This document shows, in pieces, positions 26,696 through 36,531 of a DNA stretch of 64,000 nucleotides; positions within the stretch are counted from its first letter, which is position 1; each line of letters begins with the position of its first letter. Where the stretch lies: NCBI GenBank assembly GCA_963741305.1, contig CAVUHL010000003.1, forward strand, positions 3,224,001-3,288,000, given 5' to 3'. The translations under genes were made by a program, and so were the position numbers. Below the pieces are notes generated by a model that was not told where the DNA came from, did no database searches, and saw only the letters and a list, made by a program, of their open reading frames with translations. This stretch comes from DATMER01 sp963741305. GTDB taxonomy: Bacteria > Acidobacteriota > Thermoanaerobaculia > Multivoradales > UBA5704.

Positions 26696-28189
26696 ATGCG
26701 CCGTATCCTTCCTGTCCTCCTGGTCCTTGCGCTTCTGGCCACTGTCCTCGCCTCGAACATCTCCGCGGCCGCTTTTACATCAAGCCTGAAGCCGAACCTG
26801 GTGATCATCCTGACCGATGACCAGGACCTCAGCTCGCTCGCGTACATGCCGAAGACCCTGGAGCTGCTCGGCGCGCAAGGGATGACGTTTCGAAACTACT
26901 TCGTCCCGCTGTCGCTCTGCTGCCCGTCGCGCGCCACTCTCCTGACCGGCCTCTACGCGCACAATCACAAGGTTTTTACGAACTTCCCGCCGGACGGCGG
27001 GTTCGAGCGCTTCGAAGCGCAGGGGCACGAGGAGAAGACCCTCGCCACGGCGCTGCACGACGCAGGCTATCGCACCGCCCTGATCGGCAAGTACCTGAAC
27101 GGTTATCCGAGGAAGGACGACCTCACGCACATCCCGCCAGGGTGGGACGAGTGGGTCAGCCCCGTCAAGGGCAGCGCCTACGCGGCGTACCGCTACACGG
27201 TCAACGACAGCGGCAAGCTCGTCAAGCACGCCAGCAAGGCCGAGGACTACATGACGGACATGCTGTCGAAGAAGGCGACAGCCTTCGTACGGGGCTCCGG
27301 CAGCCAGCCGTTCTTCCTCTATCTCGCCACCTACGCGCCGCACAAGCCGGCGACCCCGGCCAAGCGGCACGTGGGCCTGTTCCCCGGCCTCAAGGCGCCG
27401 CGCACGCCGTCGTTCAACGAGGCCGCCGTAGGCGACAAGCCGGTGCACATCCGCAAACTGAAGCGGCTCAAGCCGGAACAGATCGCTGCCATCGACACCC
27501 TCTACCGCAAGCAGGTGCTCTCCCTGCAGGCTGTGGACGAGGCCATCGCGGCCCTCATCAATACGCTCCGGGAGACCGGACAGCTCGACAACACGTTCAT
27601 CGTCTTCACCTCGGACAACGGCTTCCACATGGGGCAACACCGTCTGGAGCCGGGCAAATACACGGCCTATGAGCCGGACGTCCACGTGCCTCTGCTGGTG
27701 CGCGGCCCTGGCGTGCCCGCGGGCGTCGAGGTGAACGCCCTGACCTCCAGCGTGGACCTGGCCGCCACCTTCGCCGAGCTGGCGGGAGCGGCGCTCCCTG
27801 TCGAGCCCGATGGCCGCTCACTCGTGCCGTTTCTCCAGGGAGAAACGCCGGAGACCTGGCGGCAGGCCGTGCTGCTGGAACAGTTCAAGTATCCGGTGTC
27901 CCCGCCCGACGACGACGCGACAGCCGACAATCCTGCCCACGTGGGCCTGCGGACCGAAAGCTTCAAATACGTGGAGTACGGAACTGGCGAGCGCGAGGTC
28001 TACGATCTGAGGAACGACCCGGACGAGCTGCTCAACCTGCGCGACCGGCTGCCCCTGGCCTGGCTTGCCCAGCTCTCACAGCGGGCGAAAGCCCTGGCTT
28101 CGTGCAAGGGAGAGACCTGCCGGCAGATCGAGGCTCAGCCGTTGCCTTATGCACCTGGCTCTATCGCCTTGAAGCTTAACAGCAAATAA
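26696..28189 (+). CDS. exported sulfatase
   Basis: A 497-residue alkaline-phosphatase-superfamily enzyme with a signal peptide (MRRILPVLLVLALLATVLAS). PNLVIILTDDQD binds the metal; LCCPSRATLLTG holds the C-x-P-S-R motif whose cysteine (about 74) becomes formylglycine; GKYLNGY, HKPATPAKRH and FTSDNGFHMGQH complete the active site. It resembles N-acetylglucosamine-6-sulfatase-type enzymes. The ATG at 26696 is preferred, with GAGAGG five bases upstream. A triple CTCGTTGA tandem repeat (26665-26688) fills the gap after the fusion gene. Confidence 0.85.
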   Translation: MRRILPVLLVLALLATVLASNISAAAFTSSLKPNLVIILTDDQDLSSLAYMPKTLELLGAQGMTFRNYFVPLSLCCPSRATLLTGLYAHNHKVFTNFPPDGGFERFEAQGHEEKTLATALHDAGYRTALIGKYLNGYPRKDDLTHIPPGWDEWVSPVKGSAYAAYRYTVNDSGKLVKHASKAEDYMTDMLSKKATAFVRGSGSQPFFLYLATYAPHKPATPAKRHVGLFPGLKAPRTPSFNEAAVGDKPVHIRKLKRLKPEQIAAIDTLYRKQVLSLQAVDEAIAALINTLRETGQLDNTFIVFTSDNGFHMGQHRLEPGKYTAYEPDVHVPLLVRGPGVPAGVEVNALTSSVDLAATFAELAGAALPVEPDGRSLVPFLQGETPETWRQAVLLEQFKYPVSPPDDDATADNPAHVGLRTESFKYVEYGTGEREVYDLRNDPDELLNLRDRLPLAWLAQLSQRAKALASCKGETCRQIEAQPLPYAPGSIALKLNSK

Positions 28190-28258
28190 TATAGGCTGGA
28201 CCTGCGGCCCAGAGAGGTCGGCTACCGGCGTCACGTTCTTCTCTCCTGAGGTCCGGGA

Positions 28259-28585
28259 ATGCCTATCTTTGATCGCTTCTTCAAGTCCCAACCTCGTGGT
28301 CAGGCAGGTGCCGGGGTCAGAGATGTCCCTGTCATAACTACGAAGTGTCCGACGTGTGGCAAGGCGGGTGACCTTCACTTTGACGGTGAGAAACACGAGG
28401 CCTCCGGAAGGTTCGAGTTGGACAGTAAGACTCACCTGCACACCCTCGAATGCCCGTATTGCACCGCTGGCATGCTGCTTTGCATCCGCGACGGGCGCCT
28501 GATGGGTATCGAGCCGTTCGAAGACGACCCGCCATCGGACGTACTGGCAGCCGTGGCTCGGACACGCGCGAAGCTCGGCATGTGA
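28259..28585 (+). CDS. hypothetical protein with two CPxC zinc knuckles
   Basis: A 108-residue protein. CPTCGK (about 30) and CPYCTAG (about 66) face each other across a beta-rich segment and probably bind one zinc ion as a zinc ribbon. There is no signal or membrane segment. GAGG precedes the ATG at 28259 by a few bases. Neither neighbour is functionally linked. Confidence 0.65.
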   Translation: MPIFDRFFKSQPRGQAGAGVRDVPVITTKCPTCGKAGDLHFDGEKHEASGRFELDSKTHLHTLECPYCTAGMLLCIRDGRLMGIEPFEDDPPSDVLAAVARTRAKLGM

Positions 28586-28655
28586 CAGGAGTAGGGAAGC
28601 ATAACCGGTTCACGGGCTTGACTTCCGCTTCCCTTCCGTCTAGGTTCGCCCGGCC

Positions 28656-29453
<798 letters not shown>

Positions 29454-29458
29454 GGCCC

Positions 29459-30451
29459 TCACTGGATGGGGAGCTTGACCCGGCGGCCGCGGAACGCCTC
29501 GCCGGGCTCGGGGCAAGCGTCTCCATCATCGCTGAGGATGAACAGCCCAGCGGGTGCACTAGGATCGAAGAAGACCGCTTCGGGAACGAGCAAAGAGAGG
29601 CCGGCGTTGGCGATCGGCTGTGGATTCCCGCCCGCTGGGCCAGGCCAGCGGTAGGCCTGGAAACGACCTCCATCCTCGAATGAGCCGGCGATGATCAGGT
29701 AGCCGTTGTTGTCGGCGGGCCAGTGCTCCATGCTGCGGATCCCGAGCCCCCCGAGGTCGAGCTCGATAGCTTCGCCGAAGGACGGCTTCCCGCCAGTAAG
29801 AACCTCACGCGGATTGCTCAGCGGGATGATCAACGCCTTCCCGTTCCGGATGGGATTGCGGAAGCCGATCAACAGCTTGCCGTCTGGCGTGGCGGCCAGT
29901 CCCTCGATATTGAGCCCGCCTTCCTTCCCAGGGGGTAGCAGCGCGGCCTCCTTGAGCTTGAGATCTTTGAAACGAGTGTCCTTCTCCAGGTCTTCGAGTA
30001 AGGTCTCGTAAGGCTTGCCGACAGGTTCGGCGGAAACCTGGTCGCCCGTGGTTTTGACCTTGATCGCGAAGAGCCGGCGACGGTCGAGATCCTCGCCCCC
30101 CTCGCTCTTCCGGCCGTGCGAACCGATCCAGTAGATCTCGTCTCCGATCCGGGCTGCCCCTTCCAGGTCCGCTTTCTTCTTGAGGCCGGGAAGGCCGGAG
30201 ATCTTGAGATCCTTCGGGGGCGTCGCAGGCACGCTCATCCGATAGATCAGAAGATCCTTCTTGTCGTCGTCCCCCACAACGAACAGCCCGGGTTCGAGCA
30301 TCACGGCGGCCGAGGCCTCACATGTCCCGGGATACAGGACGACCCTCTTGGTGGGCAGCTCGGGCGGCTCGGGCGGTTTGGGCGCCTGGGCGGCCGCGCC
30401 TCCGGCGAGGGTAAGACCGAGGGTGAGTGACAGCAGGATCCTGGTGCTCAT
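29459..30451 (-). CDS. exported DUF3616 protein
   Basis: A 330-residue protein with a signal peptide (MSTRILLSLTLGLTLAGGAAAQ). Repeated beta-propeller-like blades (LEGAARIGDEIYWIGSHGR, LNIEGLAATPDGKLLIGFRN, RSMEHWPADNNGYLIIAGS) are characteristic of DUF3616 proteins, which have no assigned activity. AGGAGG is close upstream of the ATG at 30451. The gene ends five bases from the converging DUF5131 gene. Confidence 0.8.
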   Translation of the reverse strand: MSTRILLSLTLGLTLAGGAAAQAPKPPEPPELPTKRVVLYPGTCEASAAVMLEPGLFVVGDDDKKDLLIYRMSVPATPPKDLKISGLPGLKKKADLEGAARIGDEIYWIGSHGRKSEGGEDLDRRRLFAIKVKTTGDQVSAEPVGKPYETLLEDLEKDTRFKDLKLKEAALLPPGKEGGLNIEGLAATPDGKLLIGFRNPIRNGKALIIPLSNPREVLTGGKPSFGEAIELDLGGLGIRSMEHWPADNNGYLIIAGSFEDGGRFQAYRWPGPAGGNPQPIANAGLSLLVPEAVFFDPSAPAGLFILSDDGDACPEPGEAFRGRRVKLPIQ

Positions 30452-30543
30452 CCATCTCCTCCTTCTGAAGTGAGCTTTGCTCACCGGAGCTAGACGGATG
30501 GTTCCACGGTTTTCCTGAGCGGCAGATCACCTTCCCCGCCAGA

Positions 30544-31104
30544 TCAGCGCACCCGCACGCCCAGCAGCTTGGCCGGTTGGAATGCGAAGCTCTCGACGGC
30601 GATCGTCTCGCCCAGCAGCCGGACCTTGGCCGCAGGGATCAACTGTCCCTCGCCCTTCCCGTCCTGACCGATCTGCACCTCGACGAAAGAGAAGGGATAG
30701 TCAAGGGACCGGGAGCTGTTCCAGACCTCGAAAGACTGGATGGGACGATCGGCGAGCAAGACGATGTGCCGCTTCCCATCCTTGGTCTCGGAGCGCGCGA
30801 CCGCTATTGGATAGCCGAGGCTGTCTCCGATGCGCAGCCATCCCTTTTCGAGGTCCCACAATTCCTTGCGCAGGGCCTCGCGCCCCTTGTTTGTCAGGAC
30901 GTCGTTGAGGCGCGCCACCTCCTCCGCCGTGGAGTAGCCGTAGACGTAGATGGACACAGGAAGCGTGGTCGCGCTCCCCGGCGTGCCTGGAGGGACCGCC
31001 AGGGTCCCGGTGATGCGCTCGGCGGCAAAAGCGGCGCCGGCCTGGGCCAGCCCAAGCACCAGCAGCGCGGCGGTCAAAGACGCCTTGATCCTCGCTCCGT
31101 TCAT
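30544..31104 (-). CDS. hypothetical exported protein
   Basis: A 186-residue protein with a signal peptide (about 1-28, ending AGAAFAAE), a mixed alpha/beta middle and a beta-rich C-terminus ending AKLLGVRVR. AGGAGG lies 6 bases before the ATG at 31104. No domain was recognised. Same strand as DUF3616, 93 bases upstream of it, so a shared transcript is possible. Confidence 0.65.
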   Translation of the reverse strand: MNGARIKASLTAALLVLGLAQAGAAFAAERITGTLAVPPGTPGSATTLPVSIYVYGYSTAEEVARLNDVLTNKGREALRKELWDLEKGWLRIGDSLGYPIAVARSETKDGKRHIVLLADRPIQSFEVWNSSRSLDYPFSFVEVQIGQDGKGEGQLIPAAKVRLLGETIAVESFAFQPAKLLGVRVR

Positions 31105-31223
31105 GGCAACCTCCTTTGGATGGGGACGTACTGCAGACACCCCGTCACAGCCGCCCGCAGGGTTGGGTTGCTGAAGGTTGCAAGATTGGGGCCTTCTCGC
31201 GGATACAATTAAGGGGGGTAAAC

Positions 31224-31823
31224 ATGCGAATCATCATCGGAGCAACAGGAACCATCGGGCAGGCGGTCGTCCGGGCGTTCGAGGGCCGGCATGAGGTGGT
31301 GCGGGTAGGGCACAGCCGGGGCGAGCACCAGGTGGACATCAGGGACAAGGGGTCGATCGAGCGCCTGTTGGAGACGCTCGGATCGTTCGACGCTCTCGTG
31401 TCCACGGTAGGACAGGTGAAGTTCGGGCCTCTCGCAGAGCTTACGGATGCGGACTGGGACTTCTGCCTCTCGGACAAGCTCATGGGGCAGATCAATCTTG
31501 TCAGGGCGGGCCTGAAGCACGTCCGCGAGGGCGGATCGTTCACGCTGACGAGCGGGTTGCTGGCCCGCTATCCCGTGGTGGGAGGCTCCGCGATCACGCT
31601 CGTCAACGCGGGGCTCGAAGCCTTCGCCAAGGGGGCCGCGCTGGAGATGCCGCGGGGCGCGCGCATCAACGTCGTGAGCCCGCCGTGGGTCAGCGAGACC
31701 CTGGAAGCCATGGGACGGGACGGCTCCAAGGGCCTGCCGGCCGAGAAGGTGGCCAAGGCATACGTGGAGAGCGTCGAGGGGCCCCGGAACGGGGAGACGC
31801 TGGACGCGCGCGACTTCGCGTAA
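31224..31823 (+). CDS. short-chain dehydrogenase/reductase
   Basis: A 199-residue compact SDR. IIIGATGTIGQAVV binds NAD(P); DALVSTVGQVKFGPL and the GSFTLTSG strand follow. The classical YxxxK is replaced by NAGLEAFAKGA, as in a group of short SDRs of uncertain substrate. The ribosome site is AAGGGGGG at 31211-31218 and the start is the ATG at 31224. Its stop codon (31821-31823) touches the first half-unit of repeat array 3. Confidence 0.85.
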   Translation: MRIIIGATGTIGQAVVRAFEGRHEVVRVGHSRGEHQVDIRDKGSIERLLETLGSFDALVSTVGQVKFGPLAELTDADWDFCLSDKLMGQINLVRAGLKHVREGGSFTLTSGLLARYPVVGGSAITLVNAGLEAFAKGAALEMPRGARINVVSPPWVSETLEAMGRDGSKGLPAEKVAKAYVESVEGPRNGETLDARDFA

Positions 31824-32778
31824 GGAAGCGGGTTGGACCAGCCAACCCGCCGCTGGAGCCGAAAAACCCGCGACGGGAGCCTCCAAACCGGCGGGTTTTC
31901 CGGCAAAACCCGCGGGTTTCTCCTCCAAACCAGCGGGTTTCGCGTCCCAACCCGCCGGTTTCTTGTCCCAACCCGCCGGTTAGTCGTTTCAACCGCCGGG
32001 TTTTGTGTCCCAACCCGCGGGTTGGCCTCGTCAACCGCCGGGTTGAGGCCTCCAACCCGCGGGTTTTTCTACACACCGCGGGTGGGAGGCCTCCCACCTC
32101 AAAAGGGAGAAGGTCGCGGCCTCCTTCCCCAGTCTGCCAGCCCTGGGCTCCCACCAGGGGGACGAAGCGGACGGCGCCGAGGCTCTCGCGCTTGAATTCG
32201 TCCGGGCCGGTGCGGCGCAGGCGCACCAGCTCCTGGAGGCGGGGGTCGGTCCCGATGGGGATGACGAGCCGGCCGCCGGCCGCGAGCTGACTCTGGAGGG
32301 CAGGTGGGACGTCGGGGCCACCCGCGGCCACGGCGATGGCGTCGTAAGGCGCGTGCTCGGGCCAGCCGAGCGTGCCGTCCCCGTGGATGATGTGGACGTT
32401 GGTGTAGCCGAGCCGCCTCATACGCTCGCGCGCCAGCTCGGCCAGGGCGCTGTGACGCTCGATGGCGTAGACCTCTCTGGCGATCCGGGAAAGCACGGCC
32501 GCGGCGTAGCCGGAGCCGGCGCCCACTTCCAGGAGCCGGTCGTCCGGCCCGATCTCCAGGGCCTCGGCCATCAGGGCCACGATGTAGGGCTGGGAAATGG
32601 TCTGCTCTTCCTCGATGGGGAGCGCGGTGTCGTCGTAGGCGAGCTCGTGGAGCCGCTCGGGCACGAAGACTTCGCGCGGCACGGCGAGCAGGGCGTCCAG
32701 GACCCGGCGGTCGCGGACGCCGCGGCCGGCAATCTGGCGCTGGACCATGTCACGGCGGCGGTTTTCAAAGTCAGACAT
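31690..32778 (-). CDS. pcm: protein-L-isoaspartate O-methyltransferase with an array-encoded C-terminal extension
   Basis: A 362-residue frame. Residues 1-215 are a complete PCMT that repairs isoaspartate: TISQPYIVALM (S60), motif I LEVGAGSGYAA (83-93), YDAIAVAAGG and VRFVPLVG. E. coli Pcm ends at this point. Here no stop follows; the frame runs on through repeat array 3, giving heptapeptide repeats of the form TRGLGHK, TRRLKRL, TGGLGQE (about 239-318), then through the antisense of the SDR gene to a stop at 31690. The tail is basic and probably disordered. GGGAGG lies upstream of the ATG at 32778. Confidence 0.85.
   Translation of the reverse strand: MSDFENRRRDMVQRQIAGRGVRDRRVLDALLAVPREVFVPERLHELAYDDTALPIEEEQTISQPYIVALMAEALEIGPDDRLLEVGAGSGYAAAVLSRIAREVYAIERHSALAELARERMRRLGYTNVHIIHGDGTLGWPEHAPYDAIAVAAGGPDVPPALQSQLAAGGRLVIPIGTDPRLQELVRLRRTGPDEFKRESLGAVRFVPLVGAQGWQTGEGGRDLLPFEVGGLPPAVCRKTRGLEASTRRLTRPTRGLGHKTRRLKRLTGGLGQETGGLGRETRWFGGETRGFCRKTRRFGGSRRGFFGSSGGLAGPTRFLTRSRARPASPRSGAPRRSPRMPWPPSRPAGPWSRPVPWLPGSR
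31823..32084. repeat. 21-bp phased repeat array 3 (AACCCGCGGGTT family)
   Basis: The palindromic 12-mer AACCCGCGGGTT, or one-to-two-base variants, starts at 31823 (half), 31844, 31865, 31886, 31907, 31928, 31949, 31970, 31991, 32012, 32033 and 32054, every 21 bases with no indel, and a last copy near 32073 is 2 bases early. The 9-base spacers all differ. The array begins at the SDR stop codon and ends inside the converging pcm reading frame, replacing its 3' end. Confidence 0.95.
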
Positions 32779-32880
32779 GATGCACCTCCCTCTCGCGCAC
32801 ACGCTCCCCCATCCTTACTGGAAGATTTGCAAGATCGGCGCCTTTTGGCGGTGTATCATCAGCCCCGTTCCAGGAGATCC

Positions 32881-35800
32881 ATGATTCGACCCGCCGTCCG
32901 ACTGCCGGCCGGGGCTGTCCTCGCCGCGGTGCTGCTGACTTTGCCACCGGCAGATGTTCTCCGGTCCGGAGGGGAACGCTCGCTATCCGCTGGCGAAACC
33001 CACGTCCATGAGCTTGCCCTGGAGGGGGGCTCCTGGCTCGTGACGGTCGAGCAGCTCGGAATCGACGTCGCCGTCGGGGTTCCCGGCCGCATCACCGTGG
33101 ATGCTCCCTTTGATCGCCAGGGGACCGAAACGCTGGTGGTGACCGGGCCTGTTCACGAGGTGGAGGTGCGGGCACTGGAAGCCGGAGCGCCTCCGGGGCG
33201 CTATTCGATCCGGGTCGAGCCCGTCGATCCCGGACGCTTCGAAGCCGAGACGGCGATGAGCCAGGCAGGCGAGGCGTACCGGGAGGGCTCGGCGGATGGC
33301 CGGAAAAGGGCACTCGCCAGGTACCTCGAGGCGTCCATCCTTTATCGCGAGGTCCCAGACCAGGCAAGGGCGCTCTATGCGGCGGCGGTGCTCGCGCGCC
33401 TCACGGGTGACACCCGCCAGGCGCTGGAGCTGGGCGAGCGGGTGCTGCCGCTCTGGCTTTCGCTCGGCAACCGGCTCTGGGAGGCGGCCACACGCAACGA
33501 AATCGGGCTCGATCTATGGTTGCTCGGGCGGATGGATGAGGCCCGGGCGTCGTTCGAGGCGGCGCGGACGATCCAGCGGGAGATCGGCGACCGGTACGGC
33601 GAGGCGGTCGCCCTCAGCAATCTGTGCGCGAGCGACTTGCCTCGGGGGAAGCTGCGCGAGGCGCTGGCCTGCTACGACGAGGCCCTGCCGCGCCTTCGCG
33701 AGGTGAAGGCGGCGGCGCTGGAGGGGGCGGCCCTGACCAGCGCGGGCCGGGCCCTCGACGTCCTCGGTCAGCCCGACCAGGCGCTCCTCCGCTATCGGGA
33801 GGCGCTCGCCCTGACCCGCTCGGTGGGCGACCGCGCCGGCGAGGCTCAGGCGCTGAACAACCTGGCGGTGCTCCATCGCGAGATGGGCGAGTTCCAGGAG
33901 GCGCTCGCGAGCTACGGCCAGGCTTTGGAAATCTTTTCTTCTCTTCAGAACCGGCGGTGGCAGGCGCGCGTGCTCCACAACCTGGGCGCCATCTACCAGG
34001 GATTAGGCGAGCCGCGGCAGGCGATCCCGCAGTACGAGCAGGCCCTCCCCCTCTGGCGCGAGGCCGGCGATCGCGCCGGTGAGGCCTCTACTCTGATCAA
34101 CCTCGGGCGAGCGCAAGGCTCTCTGGGAGAGCCGCGGCGAGCGCTGGAGCTTCAGGAGCAGGCGCTCGCTCTTTCTCGGGAGGCAGGGGACCGGCGCGGC
34201 GAGGGGATCGCCCTGGACCAGGCCGGGCATGCCCGGCTCGCGCTGGACGATCCGGCCGCCGCCCTTGCCTCCTACGGCCAAGCGTTGGAGCGGCTGCGCT
34301 CGGTGGGAGACGTGCTCCATGAGGCAGACGCGCTACGCGGCCAGGGTCTCGCCCTGGCGGCTCTGGGCAGGCCGGAAGAGGCGCTGACCAGCCTCGGCCA
34401 GGCGCTGATCCTGGCCCGCAACGCCCGCATCCCGGCGAGCGAGGCCGCGACGCTCTGCGATCTGGCCCGCATCGAGAGCGGGCTCGGACAGAAGGATGCC
34501 GCCCGTGCCCATGCGGCCGAGGCGATCGAGGTGGTCGAGGCGCTGCGCACGCGGATCGGCAGCCCGGACCTGCGCTCCACCTTCGCGGCCACCCTGCACC
34601 AGGCTTACGAGCTGCGGATCGATCTCTTGATGGAAGCGCACCGGACCAGCCCGAGCGCGGGCTTCGACCGTACGGCCCTGGAGACCGGGGAACGGGCACG
34701 AGCCCGCACGCTCCTGGACCTGCTCGGCGAGGCCGGGATCGACCTGAGCCAGGGGGTCGATCCCGAGCTCGTGGAGCGGCGGACCGCCCTGGAGCGCCGC
34801 CTGAGCGCCCGCGCCGAGCGCCTGTTGAGGGAGAAGGAGCCCGCGGCCCGGGCTACCCTGCTCGGCGAGCAGGCTACCCTGCTCCGGGAGCTCGACCTGG
34901 TGGACGCCGGCATCCGGCAGAGCAGCCCGGCCCACGCCGCGATCACGCGCCCTCAACCCGCCCGCGCCGCCCAGGTCCAGGCGCTCCTCGATGCGGACAC
35001 GCTGCTGTTGAGCTACTCCCTGGGCGAAGCGCGCAGCTACCTGTTCGCCGTCACCGCCGCCTCGATGGAGAGCTTCGAGCTTCCTTCCCGTCCTCGCATT
35101 GAGGAGGCCGCCCGCGCAGTCCATGCCGGGTTGAGTGTCTACGACGCCGAGGGCCGCGCTGCCGAGACCCAGGAGGCCGCCGAGCTGAGCCGGCTGATCC
35201 TGGGTCCCGTGGCGCATCTCCTGGACCGGCAGCGCCTCGTGATCGTCGCGGACGGCGCCCTGCACTACGTCCCCTTCGGCTCACTGCCCGAGCCGAAGGG
35301 GATTGACGGCGAGATCCCGGTCCCCCTCCTGGAGAGGCACGAGGTGGTCTCTCTCCCCTCGGCATCAGCCCTCGCCGTCCAGAGGAAGATCCTCGCCGCG
35401 CGTTCTCCTGCGGCTGGAGCGGTGGCCGTGGTGGCGGACCCCGCCTTCGATCCCCGTGACCCCACGTTCGTACGGCTGCCGGCCTCGCGACAGGAGGCGG
35501 AAGCAATTGCCGCGCTGGCTCCTCCCGGCCAGGCGCGTCTCGCCCTGGGTGGGCAGGCCAGTCGGGCGGATGTGCTGGGAGACCGGCTGAACGGCTATCG
35601 GACGGTCCACTTCGCGACGCACGGGGTGATCGATGCCGAGCACCCGAGCCTGTCGGGGCTGGCGCTCTCCGACGGCTTCCTCAATCTGAGGGATGTGTTC
35701 GGGCTGCGGCTCGGCGCGGATCTCGTGGTACTGAGCGGCTGCCGCACGGCGCTGGGCCGGGAGATCCGCGGTGAAGGGATGTCGGGGCTCGCCCGGGGCT

Positions 35801-36018
35801 TCTTCCATGCCGGTGCTCCCCGCGTGGTGGCGAGCCTCTGGCGGGTGGAGGACCGCGCCACCGCGGAATTGATGACCCGCTTCTACCGGGGCATGTGGGC
35901 GGAGGGGCAGACGCCGGCCGCGGCCCTGCGCTCGGCCCAGCTCTCCATCCGGAAGGAGCGGCGGTGGCGGGACCCGTACTTCTGGGCGGGCTTCCTCCTC
36001 CAGGGCGATTGGAGATGA
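32881..36018 (+). CDS. exported TPR-CHAT protease-like protein
   Basis: A 1045-residue protein. It has a signal-like N-terminus, a beta-sandwich pre-domain (about 35-120), at least ten tetratricopeptide repeats (about 130-560, such as GEAQALNNLAVLHREMGEFQ), a helical linker and a C-terminal CHAT caspase-like domain (about 700-1045) with catalytic His in HFATHGVID (about 914) and Cys in VVLSGCRTALG (about 954). CHAT proteins are caspase-fold peptidases, some used in defence or cell death. CAGGAGATCC precedes the ATG at 32881. It leads a plus-strand series with a sigma and anti-sigma gene downstream. Confidence 0.9.
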   Translation: MIRPAVRLPAGAVLAAVLLTLPPADVLRSGGERSLSAGETHVHELALEGGSWLVTVEQLGIDVAVGVPGRITVDAPFDRQGTETLVVTGPVHEVEVRALEAGAPPGRYSIRVEPVDPGRFEAETAMSQAGEAYREGSADGRKRALARYLEASILYREVPDQARALYAAAVLARLTGDTRQALELGERVLPLWLSLGNRLWEAATRNEIGLDLWLLGRMDEARASFEAARTIQREIGDRYGEAVALSNLCASDLPRGKLREALACYDEALPRLREVKAAALEGAALTSAGRALDVLGQPDQALLRYREALALTRSVGDRAGEAQALNNLAVLHREMGEFQEALASYGQALEIFSSLQNRRWQARVLHNLGAIYQGLGEPRQAIPQYEQALPLWREAGDRAGEASTLINLGRAQGSLGEPRRALELQEQALALSREAGDRRGEGIALDQAGHARLALDDPAAALASYGQALERLRSVGDVLHEADALRGQGLALAALGRPEEALTSLGQALILARNARIPASEAATLCDLARIESGLGQKDAARAHAAEAIEVVEALRTRIGSPDLRSTFAATLHQAYELRIDLLMEAHRTSPSAGFDRTALETGERARARTLLDLLGEAGIDLSQGVDPELVERRTALERRLSARAERLLREKEPAARATLLGEQATLLRELDLVDAGIRQSSPAHAAITRPQPARAAQVQALLDADTLLLSYSLGEARSYLFAVTAASMESFELPSRPRIEEAARAVHAGLSVYDAEGRAAETQEAAELSRLILGPVAHLLDRQRLVIVADGALHYVPFGSLPEPKGIDGEIPVPLLERHEVVSLPSASALAVQRKILAARSPAAGAVAVVADPAFDPRDPTFVRLPASRQEAEAIAALAPPGQARLALGGQASRADVLGDRLNGYRTVHFATHGVIDAEHPSLSGLALSDGFLNLRDVFGLRLGADLVVLSGCRTALGREIRGEGMSGLARGFFHAGAPRVVASLWRVEDRATAELMTRFYRGMWAEGQTPAAALRSAQLSIRKERRWRDPYFWAGFLLQGDWR

Positions 36019-36082
36019 ATGGGATTATCCGCGCTCCCATCCCACTACCGGGAGGAGACGGATTTTTGACAAGGAGGAAACC

Positions 36083-36502
36083 ATGGCTCAGGACATCAAC
36101 AAATTCGTGGGGGACTGGATCGTGTGGTACGTGGACGGGCGAAGCCCGGTTCTGCAGCGTGCCTACATCCTGGCGATCGGCACCGAGGCGGGCACCGAGC
36201 CGTTCCTCGGCTCGGAGGGCCATCCCTGCGTAGGCTTCGTCATCTACGAGGCAGACCGGAAGCCGATCTTCACCTCGGAAGAGTACGGGCCGCTCGTCCT
36301 GGTGGATGGCAGCCTGCGCTGGATCGGCACCAAGGGCACCAACACCATCCTGAAGCGCATCTATGTCTCCCTCGCGGAGTCGGTGAGCAAGGACGACCTG
36401 GTTTCGTACTCCCTCTATGGAACGACGCTGCACGGGGATCCGGAGCAGGTGGCGGTCTGGGGCGCCAACGACGGCCCGCCGCCACCGGCGCCGGTCGCCT
36501 GA
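36083..36502 (+). CDS. hypothetical small protein downstream of CHAT
   Basis: A 139-residue soluble protein with no signal peptide. Alternating strands (WIVWYVDGRSPVLQRAYIL, CVGFVIYEADRKPIF) and a proline-rich tail suggest a single beta domain. GGAGG sits 6 bases before the ATG at 36083. It lies 65 bases after the CHAT gene and 30 bases before the sigma-factor frame, so the three are likely one unit. It could be a substrate or partner of the CHAT protein; no motif proves this. Confidence 0.65.
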   Translation: MAQDINKFVGDWIVWYVDGRSPVLQRAYILAIGTEAGTEPFLGSEGHPCVGFVIYEADRKPIFTSEEYGPLVLVDGSLRWIGTKGTNTILKRIYVSLAESVSKDDLVSYSLYGTTLHGDPEQVAVWGANDGPPPPAPVA

Positions 36503-36531
36503 GCCGCCTTCCCTGTTAGAATCCGCGCGTT

